Shown here piece by piece: positions 34,188 to 42,762 of a stretch of 64,000 bases of DNA. Source of the DNA: Bacteroidales bacterium (GTDB taxonomy: Bacteria; Bacteroidota; Bacteroidia; Bacteroidales; 4484-276); the NCBI GenBank assembly GCA_035647615.1, contig DASRND010000029.1, forward strand, positions 1-64,000, written 5' to 3'. Every line of letters starts with the position of its first letter. Within the stretch, counting starts at the first letter, position 1. The translations under genes and the position numbers were made by a program. The notes under the pieces are model-generated. The model worked only from the letters and a program-made list of their open reading frames with translations, had not been told where the DNA came from and did no database searches.

Positions 34188-35336
34188 ATGAATATTTCAA
34201 ACGATGACTTGCGTCAAATAATTGCCTTTCGGTACCTGCTGCACCAGCACCCTGAACTATCAGGAAAAGAGACCGAGACCGCCAAAAGGATCAAGGAGTA
34301 TCTTGCAAAATTCAATCCCGATCAAATTTATGAAGGACTTGGTGGCGCCGGACTGGCTGCCGTTTACAAAGGAAATGCCAAAGGCCCCACGGTTTTGTTG
34401 CGTGCCGATATGGATGCATTGCCTATCGACGAAACCAACGATTTTGATTATAAATCGAAAAACAAAGGTGTAGCGCACAAGTGCGGTCACGACGGCCATT
34501 CCGCAATACTTTCTGGGGTGGCGCTGGCATTGCATCAGCAGCGCCCTGCCCGTGGGCGTGTGGTGTTGCTGTTTCAGCCTGCCGAAGAAACTGGCCAGGG
34601 AGCCAGACGGGTAATCGACGACCCGCAATTTGCGGAGCTGCAGCCGGATTATGCGTTTGCTTTGCACAATCTGCCTGGCTTTGCCGCTGGTAGCGTGGTG
34701 GTGCGCGACAACCATTTTGCAGCAGCAAGCAAAGGAATGATCATCCGGCTCACCGGCAAAACTTCGCATGCCGCCAATCCTGAGCATGGCATCAGTCCGG
34801 CAATGGCGGTTGCTGATATTATAAAAGGGCTTACGAAACTTTCGATGGAAAAAGACGGGTTTCAGGATTTTAAACTTGTCACCGTCATCCACACGCGGCT
34901 GGGTGAAATAGCTTTTGGCACCACGCCCGGCTATGCCGAAGTAATGGCTACGCTGCGTAGCTTTCGCAACGACGACATGCAGCGGCTTACCAATAAAGCT
35001 GTAGATATTGCCGAAAAGGCAGCAGACCAATATCGCCTGCAAGAAAAGATAGAATGGCGTGAGGAATTTCCTGCTACCGTTAACCATCCTGAATGCGTGG
35101 AATTAATCCGGCAAACGGCTACTGGAAATAATTTGAAAATTGTGGAGCCTGAAACGCCTTTCCGCTGGTCAGAAGACTTTGGATATTTTACTTCCAAATA
35201 CAATGGCGCTCTGTTTGGCATTGGCTCCGGCGTGAAGCATCCCGATTTGCATCATCCCGACTACGACTTTCCCGACAAGATAATTCCACAGGCCATAGCC
35301 ATGTTCGATGGTATCATCCGAAATATTTTGGGTTGA
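34188..35336 (+). CDS. M20 family amidohydrolase
   Basis: A 382-residue metallopeptidase-like amidohydrolase. Hallmarks are LHQHPELSGKETETAKRI at the start, then LRADMDALPIDE with the Asp-containing motif, HKCGHDGHSAILSG with metal-binding Cys and His, the catalytic Glu pair in FQPAEETGQG, and the dimerisation-domain segment GKTSHAANPEHGIS. The family hydrolyses N-acyl amino acids (hippurate, indole-acetyl amino acids or similar); the substrate is not determinable. It is read from its own start next to the divergent manA and ends before a strong hairpin. No signal peptide, so it is cytoplasmic. Confidence 0.88.
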   Translation: MNISNDDLRQIIAFRYLLHQHPELSGKETETAKRIKEYLAKFNPDQIYEGLGGAGLAAVYKGNAKGPTVLLRADMDALPIDETNDFDYKSKNKGVAHKCGHDGHSAILSGVALALHQQRPARGRVVLLFQPAEETGQGARRVIDDPQFAELQPDYAFALHNLPGFAAGSVVVRDNHFAAASKGMIIRLTGKTSHAANPEHGISPAMAVADIIKGLTKLSMEKDGFQDFKLVTVIHTRLGEIAFGTTPGYAEVMATLRSFRNDDMQRLTNKAVDIAEKAADQYRLQEKIEWREEFPATVNHPECVELIRQTATGNNLKIVEPETPFRWSEDFGYFTSKYNGALFGIGSGVKHPDLHHPDYDFPDKIIPQAIAMFDGIIRNILG

Positions 35337-35421
35337 AAAAAGCCATGGAGGCATTTTCGGGGAAATTCCAAAAGCCAATAATTCAAATCACAAACAGCCT
35401 CCTTTTTGTCTATTACACCAA

Positions 35422-35466
35422 AAATCTCAATAACCAAAACTAAGAGCGTTTTGGTTATTGAGATTT
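35422..35466. terminator. Perfect 19-bp hairpin between convergent genes
   Basis: Arms 35422-35440 and 35448-35466 are exact reverse complements (core ATAACCAAAAC with GTTTTGGTTAT) around a 7-nt loop. It lies between the M20 gene and the minus-strand Wzc gene. The T-run is clearest on the minus strand, so it may serve both. Confidence 0.65.
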
Positions 35467-35505
35467 ATTTGGAAATTGCGTATTAAAATTTTGTTTTAGA
35501 TGTGA

Positions 35506-37959
35506 CTATGCTTTTCCAAAAAGCTTGCTGATGATGGACTTTTTCCCTTCTTTTTCGTCTTCCGAATAATAGCCGTATCCATACCCATAGCCGTATCCAT
35601 ATCCATAGCCGTAGCCATATCCGTAGCCATATCCATACCCATAGCCGTAGGAGCCTTTGCCCAGTTTTACGTCGTTGATAAGGATGTACATATTGGGCAA
35701 CTTGCGGTTTTCGATATCTTTTATAATCGATTCAAAAATTTTCTTGTTGGTGTAGTTCTGACGCACCAGGAAAAGGTTGGCGTCGGTGTACTTCATCAGA
35801 AGGAAAGCATCGGTAACCAGACCTACCGGCGGCGTGTCGATGATTACAAAGTCATATTCTTCCATCACGCGTTTCATCAGCTCGTCGGTTTTGGCTGAAG
35901 CGATAAGCTCGGCAGGGTTGGGCGGCACAGGTCCGGCCATGATGATGTCGAGATTCTTCACCGGTGAGGTTTGAACGATATCTTCAAAAGAGCTCTTATT
36001 GATAAGGTAGGAGCTGATCCCTTCGGTATTGGTGAGGCCAAAGTCCTGATAAATTTTGGGCTTGCGCAGGTCGAAACCCATCAACAGGGTTTTTTTATCA
36101 TACATGGCAAAGATGGAAGCGATGTTCATAGCAACAAACGTCTTGCCGGCGCCCACCATGTCGGAAGTTACGAGAATCACCTGCTTTTCCTTGCCCTTGG
36201 TGAGATACTGCAGGTTGGTTCGGATAGAGCGAAACGACTCGGCAATACTAGACTTGGGCGACTCACTCACTACGATCGCCGACTCTTTGCTGTTGTGAAT
36301 CACATGCCCGACAATAGGCACATTGGTGATCTTTTCGATGTCTTTACGTTCGATGATTTTATCATTAAAATAGTCCTTGCCCAGAATGTAAGCTACCGGC
36401 AGCAATAAGCCCAGCACCAGCGCTATAAGGTAGTTGAGGCTCTTCTTGGGGAAAACTTGTTCGCCGCTACGGGCATTATCAACAATCTCGTTGTCGGGCA
36501 GGTTGCTGGCCTTGGCTATTTGTGCTTCGGATCGTTTCTGCAGCAGGAAAGTGTACAGCGCATCGTTGAGTTTGTATTTTCGCTGAATGCCCACCAGGCG
36601 ACGCTGGGTTTGGGGCAGGCGGTTCATTTCCCGGTTGAGCAATGCTATGCGGCCGTCGATGTCCTGGATAGAAATTTCGGAAGTAACAACAATGTTCTGA
36701 ATGTTTTCAAGAATGGTTTTTTTGGTGGTGCGGATTCGCTGATCGATGGCTGCTACCTGCGGGTTTTTCTCCGATGAGTTGTATAGGATGGTGGCACGTT
36801 GGGCATAAAGGTCAGCCATGCCACTGATGAGCTGTGTGAGCAATGGGTCTTCGATGCCCATCGACGAAGGAATGACGATGTCGTCGATATTTTCCTGGTT
36901 TTTCTTTAAATAATCCTGCAGGTTGCGATAATATTTGGCCTTGACGATGAGCTGCGCTTTCTGATCCTGGTATTGCTTCATGCTCTCAAACACTTGAGCC
37001 GATTTGAAATCCATATCCATAAACTCATTGCTCACCCTGAAGTCTTGCAGCTCGCCTTCGGTGTAAGTCAGCGAGTCGGTGATATCTATAAGCTCTGAGT
37101 TAATAAAGCGAATGGTGTTCTCGGCAATCTGATTTTTCTTTTCCATGCCGCGCAGCAGATACTGGCTGGTAAGCTCGTTGAGGTAATCCGAAAGTTTTTC
37201 GGTATTGCCTCCTTTTATCGAGATCTCGATAATAGAAGCCTCGCGGTTGATGGGCTCCAGCTTGGTGCTTCTAAAGGTGGTAATCAAACTCTTGTAATCA
37301 TTAAAAACAAACGACAAGTTTTGGTTGATGGCTTCCTTGTCGAAATGTTCGGTGAGATAGATGGTGAATTTAAAGAGTTTGGATTCAACCTCCTCACCAA
37401 ATTTGTAGGTTTGATTTATCACGATGGGCTCGTCGACGGTGGAAAGTTCGGTGCGTTTGCCAAAACTGTACAGCGAGGCGTTTTCGGCCTGCAGCATCAG
37501 TTGGTAGGCAGAGTTGCTGAGTATGCTGATGCTGAACTTTACATTGGTCGGCTGCACGTGTGCGGTATCCATTATTACCTCAAAAGGCGACGTTTTGTAC
37601 AATTCGCTTGTGATAAAATTATCTTCTTTAAAATAGGATACTTCAAAGTTCAGGTTATCGATGGTGCGCGAAGCCATTGCATAGGAGTTGATGACCCCCA
37701 TTTCGTTTTGCAGGTTTTGCTGGTTGTTTACGATGCCAAGGCCGATCAGATTCTGCCCGGCTTTGTCGTCCTTAATCAGCACGGTGGTCTTTACCTCATA
37801 CACCGGCTTGGTGTATTTATTAAAAAGAAAAGCGATCACCAGAGCTACAAAAATGGTAAGAGCAAAGAAATACCAGTATCTGAAAAACTTGATAAATAAC
37901 AGTTTGATGTCGATCGATTCTTCCTGAGTCGATAATTGGCTGTTGAGATTAGTTTCCAC
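35506..37959 (-). CDS. Wzc-like BY-kinase (polysaccharide biosynthesis tyrosine kinase)
   Basis: An 817-residue membrane protein that regulates exopolysaccharide chain length and export. The Wzz-like N-terminus has a membrane helix at about 29-50, a long periplasmic coiled region (about 60-520), and a second helix near 525-545. The cytoplasmic BY-kinase domain has Walker A DMVGAGKTF (Lys606), Walker A' LLMGFDLRKP, and Walker B FVIIDTPPV. The tail before YSEDEKEGKK is a run of about 14 Gly-Tyr dipeptides (35567-35650), replacing the short Tyr cluster that is autophosphorylated in Wzc. The start is GTG. The Wza-like gene is 8 bp upstream, so the pair are cotranscribed. Confidence 0.9.
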   Translation of the reverse strand: METNLNSQLSTQEESIDIKLLFIKFFRYWYFFALTIFVALVIAFLFNKYTKPVYEVKTTVLIKDDKAGQNLIGLGIVNNQQNLQNEMGVINSYAMASRTIDNLNFEVSYFKEDNFITSELYKTSPFEVIMDTAHVQPTNVKFSISILSNSAYQLMLQAENASLYSFGKRTELSTVDEPIVINQTYKFGEEVESKLFKFTIYLTEHFDKEAINQNLSFVFNDYKSLITTFRSTKLEPINREASIIEISIKGGNTEKLSDYLNELTSQYLLRGMEKKNQIAENTIRFINSELIDITDSLTYTEGELQDFRVSNEFMDMDFKSAQVFESMKQYQDQKAQLIVKAKYYRNLQDYLKKNQENIDDIVIPSSMGIEDPLLTQLISGMADLYAQRATILYNSSEKNPQVAAIDQRIRTTKKTILENIQNIVVTSEISIQDIDGRIALLNREMNRLPQTQRRLVGIQRKYKLNDALYTFLLQKRSEAQIAKASNLPDNEIVDNARSGEQVFPKKSLNYLIALVLGLLLPVAYILGKDYFNDKIIERKDIEKITNVPIVGHVIHNSKESAIVVSESPKSSIAESFRSIRTNLQYLTKGKEKQVILVTSDMVGAGKTFVAMNIASIFAMYDKKTLLMGFDLRKPKIYQDFGLTNTEGISSYLINKSSFEDIVQTSPVKNLDIIMAGPVPPNPAELIASAKTDELMKRVMEEYDFVIIDTPPVGLVTDAFLLMKYTDANLFLVRQNYTNKKIFESIIKDIENRKLPNMYILINDVKLGKGSYGYGYGYGYGYGYGYGYGYGYGYGYGYYSEDEKEGKKSIISKLFGKA
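35567..35650 (-). repeat. 6-bp coding repeats (Gly-Tyr tail)
   Basis: On the minus strand, GGNTAY-type 6-bp units (such as GGATAT and GGGTAT) repeat about 14 times and encode the Gly-Tyr tail of the BY-kinase. The unit is a multiple of 3, so slippage alters the number of tyrosines without a frameshift. Confidence 0.9.
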
Positions 37960-37967
37960 TTATTGTA

Positions 37968-38768
37968 TTAGTTTGATTGGAAAAAATTAATAAGAAGCAG
38001 CGTGGTGGAGATGGTCGAAAATACCAGTGCGTAAGGGAATTGGCTGAACGCAAAGTTTTTGCCTTTTACCGGCGGCACGTAAATAACGTCGTTGGGTTGT
38101 ATGATGTAATATTCGCTGCCAAAGATTGATAAATCGTTCAGATTTATTTTTTTAGTTTTAATGCCATCGGGGTTTTCACGTATTATTATCACCTCGTTGC
38201 GGCGGGCAAAGTCGGTCATATCGCCGGCCATGGCAATCGCATCAAAAATGGTTACCTGATTCTGATAGATACTCACTTGTCCGGGTCGTTTCACCTCGCC
38301 CAGCGCCGAAATTTTAAACAGCGCCAGCCGCACCACTACCGTCGATTCCTTGATGTAATCTTTCACGATTCCCGAGATCAGGTCTTTGGCCTCCTCCACG
38401 CTCAGGTCTTTCACATAGATGCTTCCCACATAAGGAAAGTCGATGAAGCCTTTGTCGTTTACCAGATAGCTGTTCAGGTAAATGCCCGCATCAGTGTAAT
38501 AGTTGTTGCTAGTTCTGTTGCCTTCTTCTGCAAAAATGTTTTCAGAGACGGCCATCACACTATTCACCTTTATGTACAGGTTGTCACCAGCCTGAATACG
38601 GTAGGTGGTAAGATTCAGATTCTTAAAATGGGTGCGGGCGGTATCACCTTTACTAACTTCCTGTCGCAGGTATTCGATGCGTTTCATCGGGATACACGAC
38701 GAGAAAAACAGTGACCCCGTTAAAAGCAAAACGAGGACACGAAAAATATAGAACATTGGTTTTTTCAT
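37968..38768 (-). CDS. Wza-like polysaccharide export lipoprotein (Poly_export/SLBB)
   Basis: A 266-residue outer membrane export lipoprotein. From ATG 38768 there is a lipobox SLFFSSC (Cys25). The polysaccharide export domain (about 50-150) begins YRIQAGDNLYIKVNS, followed by one SLBB domain with ALGEVKRPGQVSIYQNQV. A C-terminal hydrophobic segment (FPYALVFSTISTTLLLINFF) may serve as the outer membrane helix of the Wza type. It forms the export channel for the polysaccharide made with the Wzc-like kinase. It is the first gene of the minus pair; a -7 element lies at 38814. GTG 38771 just upstream is a weaker start. Confidence 0.88.
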   Translation of the reverse strand: MKKPMFYIFRVLVLLLTGSLFFSSCIPMKRIEYLRQEVSKGDTARTHFKNLNLTTYRIQAGDNLYIKVNSVMAVSENIFAEEGNRTSNNYYTDAGIYLNSYLVNDKGFIDFPYVGSIYVKDLSVEEAKDLISGIVKDYIKESTVVVRLALFKISALGEVKRPGQVSIYQNQVTIFDAIAMAGDMTDFARRNEVIIIRENPDGIKTKKINLNDLSIFGSEYYIIQPNDVIYVPPVKGKNFAFSQFPYALVFSTISTTLLLINFFQSN

Positions 38769-38813
38769 CACTTAGGACTTTAGCAGCTTGTTCGTCATTG
38801 TATAAAATGAGCG

Positions 38814-38821
38814 CAAAAATA
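38814..38821 (-). promoter_or_regulatory. Candidate -7 element of the Wza-Wzc operon
   Basis: The minus strand reads TATTTTTG, exact TAnnTTTG, 46 bp upstream of the start. A TTTG lies upstream, but only 11 bp away, so the -33 element is not clear. Confidence 0.4.
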
Positions 38822-38882
38822 GGTTATTTTATCAAAGGCAGTAATTTATTTACCCTTTGGCTCACTGGTTTCCTTATTACGA

Positions 38883-38913
38883 TTTATGTGCAAAAATATT
38901 ATCAGTAATTTTG
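38883..38913 (+). promoter_or_regulatory. Candidate promoter of the pyrophosphatase gene
   Basis: TAATTTTG (38906-38913) matches TAnnTTTG exactly. TTTATG near 38883-38888 is an approximate -33. It is 32 bp upstream of the ATG at 38945. Confidence 0.45.
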
Positions 38914-38944
38914 CAACAAAATTAACGCAAGAGCAACCAACGTT

Positions 38945-39616
38945 ATGAGCAACAAATTGATGGACCCCATCGGCAAGCTAATGGGACTGCGCTACAAATC
39001 ACATCCGTGGCATGGTGTGGATATTGGCGATAATGCCCCCGAAATTGTAACCTGTTTTATCGAAATGGTTCCTACCGACACGGTGAAATACGAAATCGAT
39101 AAAGTGTCGGGTTATTTGAAAATAGACCGGCCACAAAAGTATTCCAATGTCATCCCCGCCTTGTATGGTTTCATTCCGCAAACTTTCTGCTGGGATAAAG
39201 TAGCAGAATATTGTATGGAAAAAACGGGTCGTACCGACATTACAGGCGACCGCGACCCGCTCGATATCTGCATCCTCACCGAGAAAACCATTGCCCATGG
39301 CGACATACTGGTGCAGGCGCGTCCTATTGGTGGATTCAGGATGATAGACGACAGCCAGGCCGACGACAAAATTGTGGCGGTGCTGGCCGACGATGCCGTC
39401 TATGGCGGATACAATGACATGGGCGATTGCTCTCTGATGGTCATCGACCGGCTAAAACATTATTTCCTCACTTATAAAGATTTGCCCGGCCGCCAGCGCG
39501 ACGCTGAGATCACCCATACTTACGGCATAGAGGAAGCCCATGAAGTAATTGTCCGCAGCATGACCGACTACCAGCAGAAATTCGACCACCTGCGATCCAT
39601 GCTTTCTAACGTGTAA
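38945..39616 (+). CDS. ppa: Inorganic pyrophosphatase (family I)
   Basis: A 223-residue soluble inorganic pyrophosphatase, splitting PPi to drive biosynthetic reactions. The substrate site includes YEIDKVSGYLKIDR (KxxxxxxxxxxxDR) and the acidic metal-binding loop GDRDPLDICI (family consensus GDNDPxDxxE), then QADDKIVAV. The protein is larger than E. coli Ppa (about 176 residues) because of a longer C-terminus with DAEITHTYGIEEAHEVI, a form typical of the eukaryote-like Bacteroidota type. It has its own promoter, in a divergent gap shared with the Wza operon. The metal ligands look complete. Confidence 0.9.
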   Translation: MSNKLMDPIGKLMGLRYKSHPWHGVDIGDNAPEIVTCFIEMVPTDTVKYEIDKVSGYLKIDRPQKYSNVIPALYGFIPQTFCWDKVAEYCMEKTGRTDITGDRDPLDICILTEKTIAHGDILVQARPIGGFRMIDDSQADDKIVAVLADDAVYGGYNDMGDCSLMVIDRLKHYFLTYKDLPGRQRDAEITHTYGIEEAHEVIVRSMTDYQQKFDHLRSMLSNV

Positions 39617-39636
39617 CCAGCGGAGCACAATAAAAA

Positions 39637-39664
39637 ATCCCTGTCACAACTGGGCAACAGGGAT
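39637..39664. terminator. Hairpin downstream of ppa
   Basis: ATCCCTGT (39637-39644) and ACAGGGAT (39657-39664) pair over 8 bp. No T-run follows on the plus strand; A6 precedes it, so the tract fits minus-strand termination. Function uncertain. Confidence 0.35.
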
Positions 39665-39761
39665 ACAAGTAATCCTCCTTCATAAACGGTGGTGGGCAAA
39701 GTAACGTAAAAATTTTAATACACAACCATTTTTTAGATTATTTTTTTAATTTAGGGTACGA

Positions 39762-40514
39762 TTGGAAATTAATAAAAATAGATTGATAGTGAACCGCGAC
39801 GAAATTCTTGCCGAATTATCATCCTACAGCAGCAGCGGCTTCGACCGCATGGAGCTGCTCAAGAGTTATCCCGAACCCGTAGCAAGATATTTCCGTCATC
39901 ATCTGCCGCAGGGTATTCCGGGAGGAACGCTCATAAGCACGCGCCTTCGTGGCATCATCAAGTTGGTAAACTGGTCCAACTTTAAATCGACACTTTACAC
40001 ACATCCTTTCAAAGGTTTCTATTGGGAAGCCACGGTACATATGGGCATTTTGCCGATAAAAGGATATGATTATTTTGTTAAAAATACCGGTGCCATGCAG
40101 TGGCGGATGTTTCGAGTAATACCGGTAATGAAATCTGATGGCGCCGACGTAAGTCGCTCTGCCGAAGGGCGCGCCCGGCTTGAAAGCGTTTTTGCACCGC
40201 ATTTGCTCATCGACCCCGCCGTAATATGGGAAGTCGTGGATAAGAATCATATTACCGCCCAATGGAAAATTTACACCGAAGACCAGCCGCTGCATCTCAT
40301 CATCGATGAACAGGGTGCCTTAAAAGAGGTGTGGATGAAACGGTGGGGCAACCCAGGCGAGGTGAAAACTTTTGAATACCACACTTTTGGCGGACACATC
40401 GACAAAGAGATATTATATCAAAACCGACTGATCCCACACAAAGGTTCGATAGGCTGGTGGTATAGTGAGAAGGGGTGGGACGATGGCGAATTTTTTAGAT
40501 TTGAAGCCTATTAA
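39762..40514 (+). CDS. DUF6544-like protein of unknown function
   Basis: A 250-residue protein that resembles the DUF6544 family. Features are LLKSYPEPVARYFRHHLPQG near the start, TLISTRLRGIIKL, FYWEATVHMGILPIKGYDYF, and GNPGEVKTFEYHTFGGHID. It is beta-rich, with no signal peptide or catalytic motif. No ATG lies at the start: TTG 39762 is the first, GTG 39789 is a plausible alternative, so the N-terminus is uncertain. It precedes the TatD and TcdA genes on the same strand and may share their transcript; the function stays unknown. Confidence 0.6.
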   Translation: MEINKNRLIVNRDEILAELSSYSSSGFDRMELLKSYPEPVARYFRHHLPQGIPGGTLISTRLRGIIKLVNWSNFKSTLYTHPFKGFYWEATVHMGILPIKGYDYFVKNTGAMQWRMFRVIPVMKSDGADVSRSAEGRARLESVFAPHLLIDPAVIWEVVDKNHITAQWKIYTEDQPLHLIIDEQGALKEVWMKRWGNPGEVKTFEYHTFGGHIDKEILYQNRLIPHKGSIGWWYSEKGWDDGEFFRFEAY

Positions 40515-40529
40515 TGTAGATTGATCATC

Positions 40530-41195
40530 ATGCATTTTTATTACGACGTACATACACATAGCAATAAAAGTCCCGAAAACGTGGTGCAGGTGCGAAGTCT
40601 TTTCCATGACCAGTTGCAACTAATCCAGGACTTGCCAGATGTGTGGTACGCGGTGGGATGGCATCCCTGGCATGTCGATGCCGAAAGTTCTGATGAAATA
40701 TTTTCATTGCTCGAAAAGGTAATTCGAAATGAAAAGGTGATTTCTTTGGGCGAAACAGGCCTCGACCGAAGCATCAAAATTCCGATAAATCTTCAGGAAA
40801 ATATTTTCTCCCGACATCTTTCTCTGGCCGAAAAAGCCTACATGCCTGTGATCGTCCATGCAGTAAAATCCTATCCCGATATCATCCGGGTTTACAAAGA
40901 AGCTAAAGTGGATATTCCATTGATAATTCATGGCTTCAGGGGCAATCTGCAGTCAGCGGAGCAGCTCCTCAGGCATGGTTTTTACCTCTCATTTGGTGAA
41001 GCTTTATTAAAACAAAACTCCAGGCTGGAACAAGTTTTTCAAAATATTCCGTTCGGACAATTGTTTCTGGAAACTGACGACACCGACACCGACATCAGGA
41101 AATTGTATGAGAAGGCTGCTGTACTGCGTAATTTGGAACCTGAGAAGTTGATGGAAACTATCGGGAGTAATTTTAAAAACTGTTTTGGTAAATGA
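40530..41195 (+). CDS. TatD-family metal-dependent hydrolase
   Basis: A 221-residue TatD-like nuclease or phosphoesterase. The metal site shows FYYDVHTHSNKS (the HxH start), GWHPWHVD, SLGETGLDR with the metal Glu, IVHAVKSYPD, IIHGFRGN and FLETDDTD at the C-terminus. The TIM barrel is shorter than E. coli TatD (260 residues), so a small peripheral element is absent. The first ATG at 40530 matches the family start better than TTG 40521. Its stop overlaps the ATG of the TcdA gene (ATGA), so they are translationally coupled. Likely a DNase or RNase; the substrate is not determined. Confidence 0.85.
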   Translation: MHFYYDVHTHSNKSPENVVQVRSLFHDQLQLIQDLPDVWYAVGWHPWHVDAESSDEIFSLLEKVIRNEKVISLGETGLDRSIKIPINLQENIFSRHLSLAEKAYMPVIVHAVKSYPDIIRVYKEAKVDIPLIIHGFRGNLQSAEQLLRHGFYLSFGEALLKQNSRLEQVFQNIPFGQLFLETDDTDTDIRKLYEKAAVLRNLEPEKLMETIGSNFKNCFGK

Positions 41196-41920
41196 TTCAA
41201 TCTGACGAAAACTGGCGCAGCCGCACAGGGTTGCTACTTGGGGAGGAAAAGCTGGAGCGGCTGCAGCACAGTCATGTGTTGGTGGCCGGCCTGGGAGGCG
41301 TGGGCGCCTTTGCTGCCGAACAGTTGTGCCGTGCAGGAGTTGGCAAGCTCACCATTGTGGATGGCGACAGTGTGGCGCCCAGCAATCGCAACCGTCAGTT
41401 GCTCGCGCTCGCCAGCACACAAGGCCAGCGCAAGGCACAACTCATGGCCATGCGACTGCGTGATATCAATCCCGATGTGGAGCTTGTTGTTGTTGATGAA
41501 TTTATAAAAGACCAACGAACAAACGAGTTGCTTAGTCATCCATACGATTATGTGATCGATGCTATCGATACGCTCTCGCCCAAGGTGTTTTTTATCCTGG
41601 CGGCTTTGCGCAACAACCTCCCTTTGGTAAGTTCTATGGGCGCGGGGGGTAAGTTAAACCCGGCCATGATTACCGTGGCTGATATCTCCGAAACTTCCGG
41701 CTGCAAGCTGGCTTTCTACATTCGTAAGCGCCTGCAGAGATTCGGTGTCAAAGAGGGTTTCCAGGCAGTATTTTCGCCGGAAACGGTCGATAAAAGTGCT
41801 GTCAAACCCGTTGATGACGAACCCAACAAAAAAACCACCGTCGGAACCATATCCTATATGCCGGCCATGTTTGGCTGCTACTGCGCCTCGGTGGCTCTTC
41901 GCCAACTGATAGAAAAGTAG
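41192..41920 (+). CDS. tcdA: tRNA threonylcarbamoyladenosine dehydratase (ThiF-like E1)
   Basis: A 242-residue ThiF/MoeB-type adenylating enzyme of the TcdA (CsdL) group, which cyclises t6A at position 37 of tRNA in an ATP-dependent step. It begins with WRSRTGLLLGEEKLERL, followed by AGLGGVGAFAAEQL (ATP-binding GxGGxG), VDGDSVAPSNRNRQLLAL (the Asp and Arg of the E1 site) and DYVIDAIDTLSPK. There is no rhodanese extension. Its start overlaps the TatD stop (ATGA). The two genes probably form one transcript with the DUF6544-like gene. Confidence 0.88.
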   Translation: MIQSDENWRSRTGLLLGEEKLERLQHSHVLVAGLGGVGAFAAEQLCRAGVGKLTIVDGDSVAPSNRNRQLLALASTQGQRKAQLMAMRLRDINPDVELVVVDEFIKDQRTNELLSHPYDYVIDAIDTLSPKVFFILAALRNNLPLVSSMGAGGKLNPAMITVADISETSGCKLAFYIRKRLQRFGVKEGFQAVFSPETVDKSAVKPVDDEPNKKTTVGTISYMPAMFGCYCASVALRQLIEK

Positions 41921-41944
41921 CGTCCGGCGGAATTACGAAGTAGA

Positions 41945-41973
41945 TTTCATAGGCTGGAGTATTTTTAAGTTTG
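41945..41973 (+). promoter_or_regulatory. Candidate promoter of the TrpF-like gene
   Basis: TAAGTTTG (41966-41973) is an exact TAnnTTTG match, with TTTC (41945-41948) 17 bp upstream as a one-mismatch -33 element. The ATG is 15 bp downstream, so the leader would be very short. Confidence 0.4.
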
Positions 41974-41987
41974 CATGTTTTAATATT

Positions 41988-42692
41988 ATGACAGTTCCCA
42001 TTATCCAGATTGCCGGGGTTCGTAATTGGGACGAAGCCTTAATGATCAGTGCTTCCGGCGCCACACATATTGGCTTTCCATTGCGTTTGGACGTTCATCG
42101 TCCTGATCTTAGCGACGAAGCTGCTGCCGAAATCATCAGGCGGCTGTCGCCAAACATCCGTCCGGTGCTGATTACATATTTAGCGAAAGCTACCGACATT
42201 TATAAATTATCGAAACAAATTGGCTGCAACATCGTGCAGTTGCATGGCGCTATTTCAGTGGTGGAACTCGAAAAGCTGCGGCGGTTGACCCTGCTGAGTT
42301 CTTGGCCGGAGCCACCTTTTGAAATCTGGAAAAGTCTGGTGGTAAAAGCCGGAAATGAACAGGAGTTGCTGCAAACGCTTCATGCAACCGATTCTTTTGT
42401 CGATGCCTACATCACCGATACTTACGATTCAACTACAGGCGCTTCGGGGGCTACCGGCAAAATTCACGACTGGAAAATCACAAAGAGCATAGTTGCGCAT
42501 AGTGCACGTCCTGTGATCGTTGCTGGCGGGCTTCATCCCGGCAATGTTGCCGAAGCCATTCGCATCACAGGCGCTGCCGGTGTAGATGTGCATACCGGCG
42601 TGGAAGATGCAAATGGTTGCAAAGACCCGCGGCTGGTAAAGGAGTTTGTGATTAGGGCAAAAGAAAGTTATAGGAAAGCGTTAGGGTTTTAG
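41988..42692 (+). CDS. TrpF-like (phosphoribosylanthranilate isomerase-like) protein
   Basis: A 234-residue TIM-barrel protein of the TrpF family. It has the phosphate-binding segments VIVAGGLHPGNVAEAI and GVDVHTGVEDANGCKD and the TDTYDSTTGASGATGKIHDW loop with the likely catalytic Asp144. The usual start KICG, with the catalytic Cys that acts as general base, is replaced by IQIAGVRNW: Ala9 stands where the Cys should be. It is therefore unlikely to be a normal PRA isomerase. No other trp gene is present nearby. It may act on a related ribosyl or sugar phosphate, or use another base. The gene stands alone with its own promoter. Confidence 0.65.
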   Translation: MTVPIIQIAGVRNWDEALMISASGATHIGFPLRLDVHRPDLSDEAAAEIIRRLSPNIRPVLITYLAKATDIYKLSKQIGCNIVQLHGAISVVELEKLRRLTLLSSWPEPPFEIWKSLVVKAGNEQELLQTLHATDSFVDAYITDTYDSTTGASGATGKIHDWKITKSIVAHSARPVIVAGGLHPGNVAEAIRITGAAGVDVHTGVEDANGCKDPRLVKEFVIRAKESYRKALGF

Positions 42693-42762
42693 AGTTATCA
42701 GGTTGTTGATGCTGAAATTAATTTGATAATTACCAAAATGTAAATTGTCCTGGAGTTAGGAC

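Noticed and set aside
34260-35087. Minus-strand ORF (275 aa) opposite the M20 gene
   Set aside because: Antisense to a complete amidohydrolase with all metal ligands.
41238-41507. Short plus-strand ORF inside tcdA in another frame
   Set aside because: Overlaps fully with the ThiF-like gene; Trp/Ser-rich shadow with no start context.
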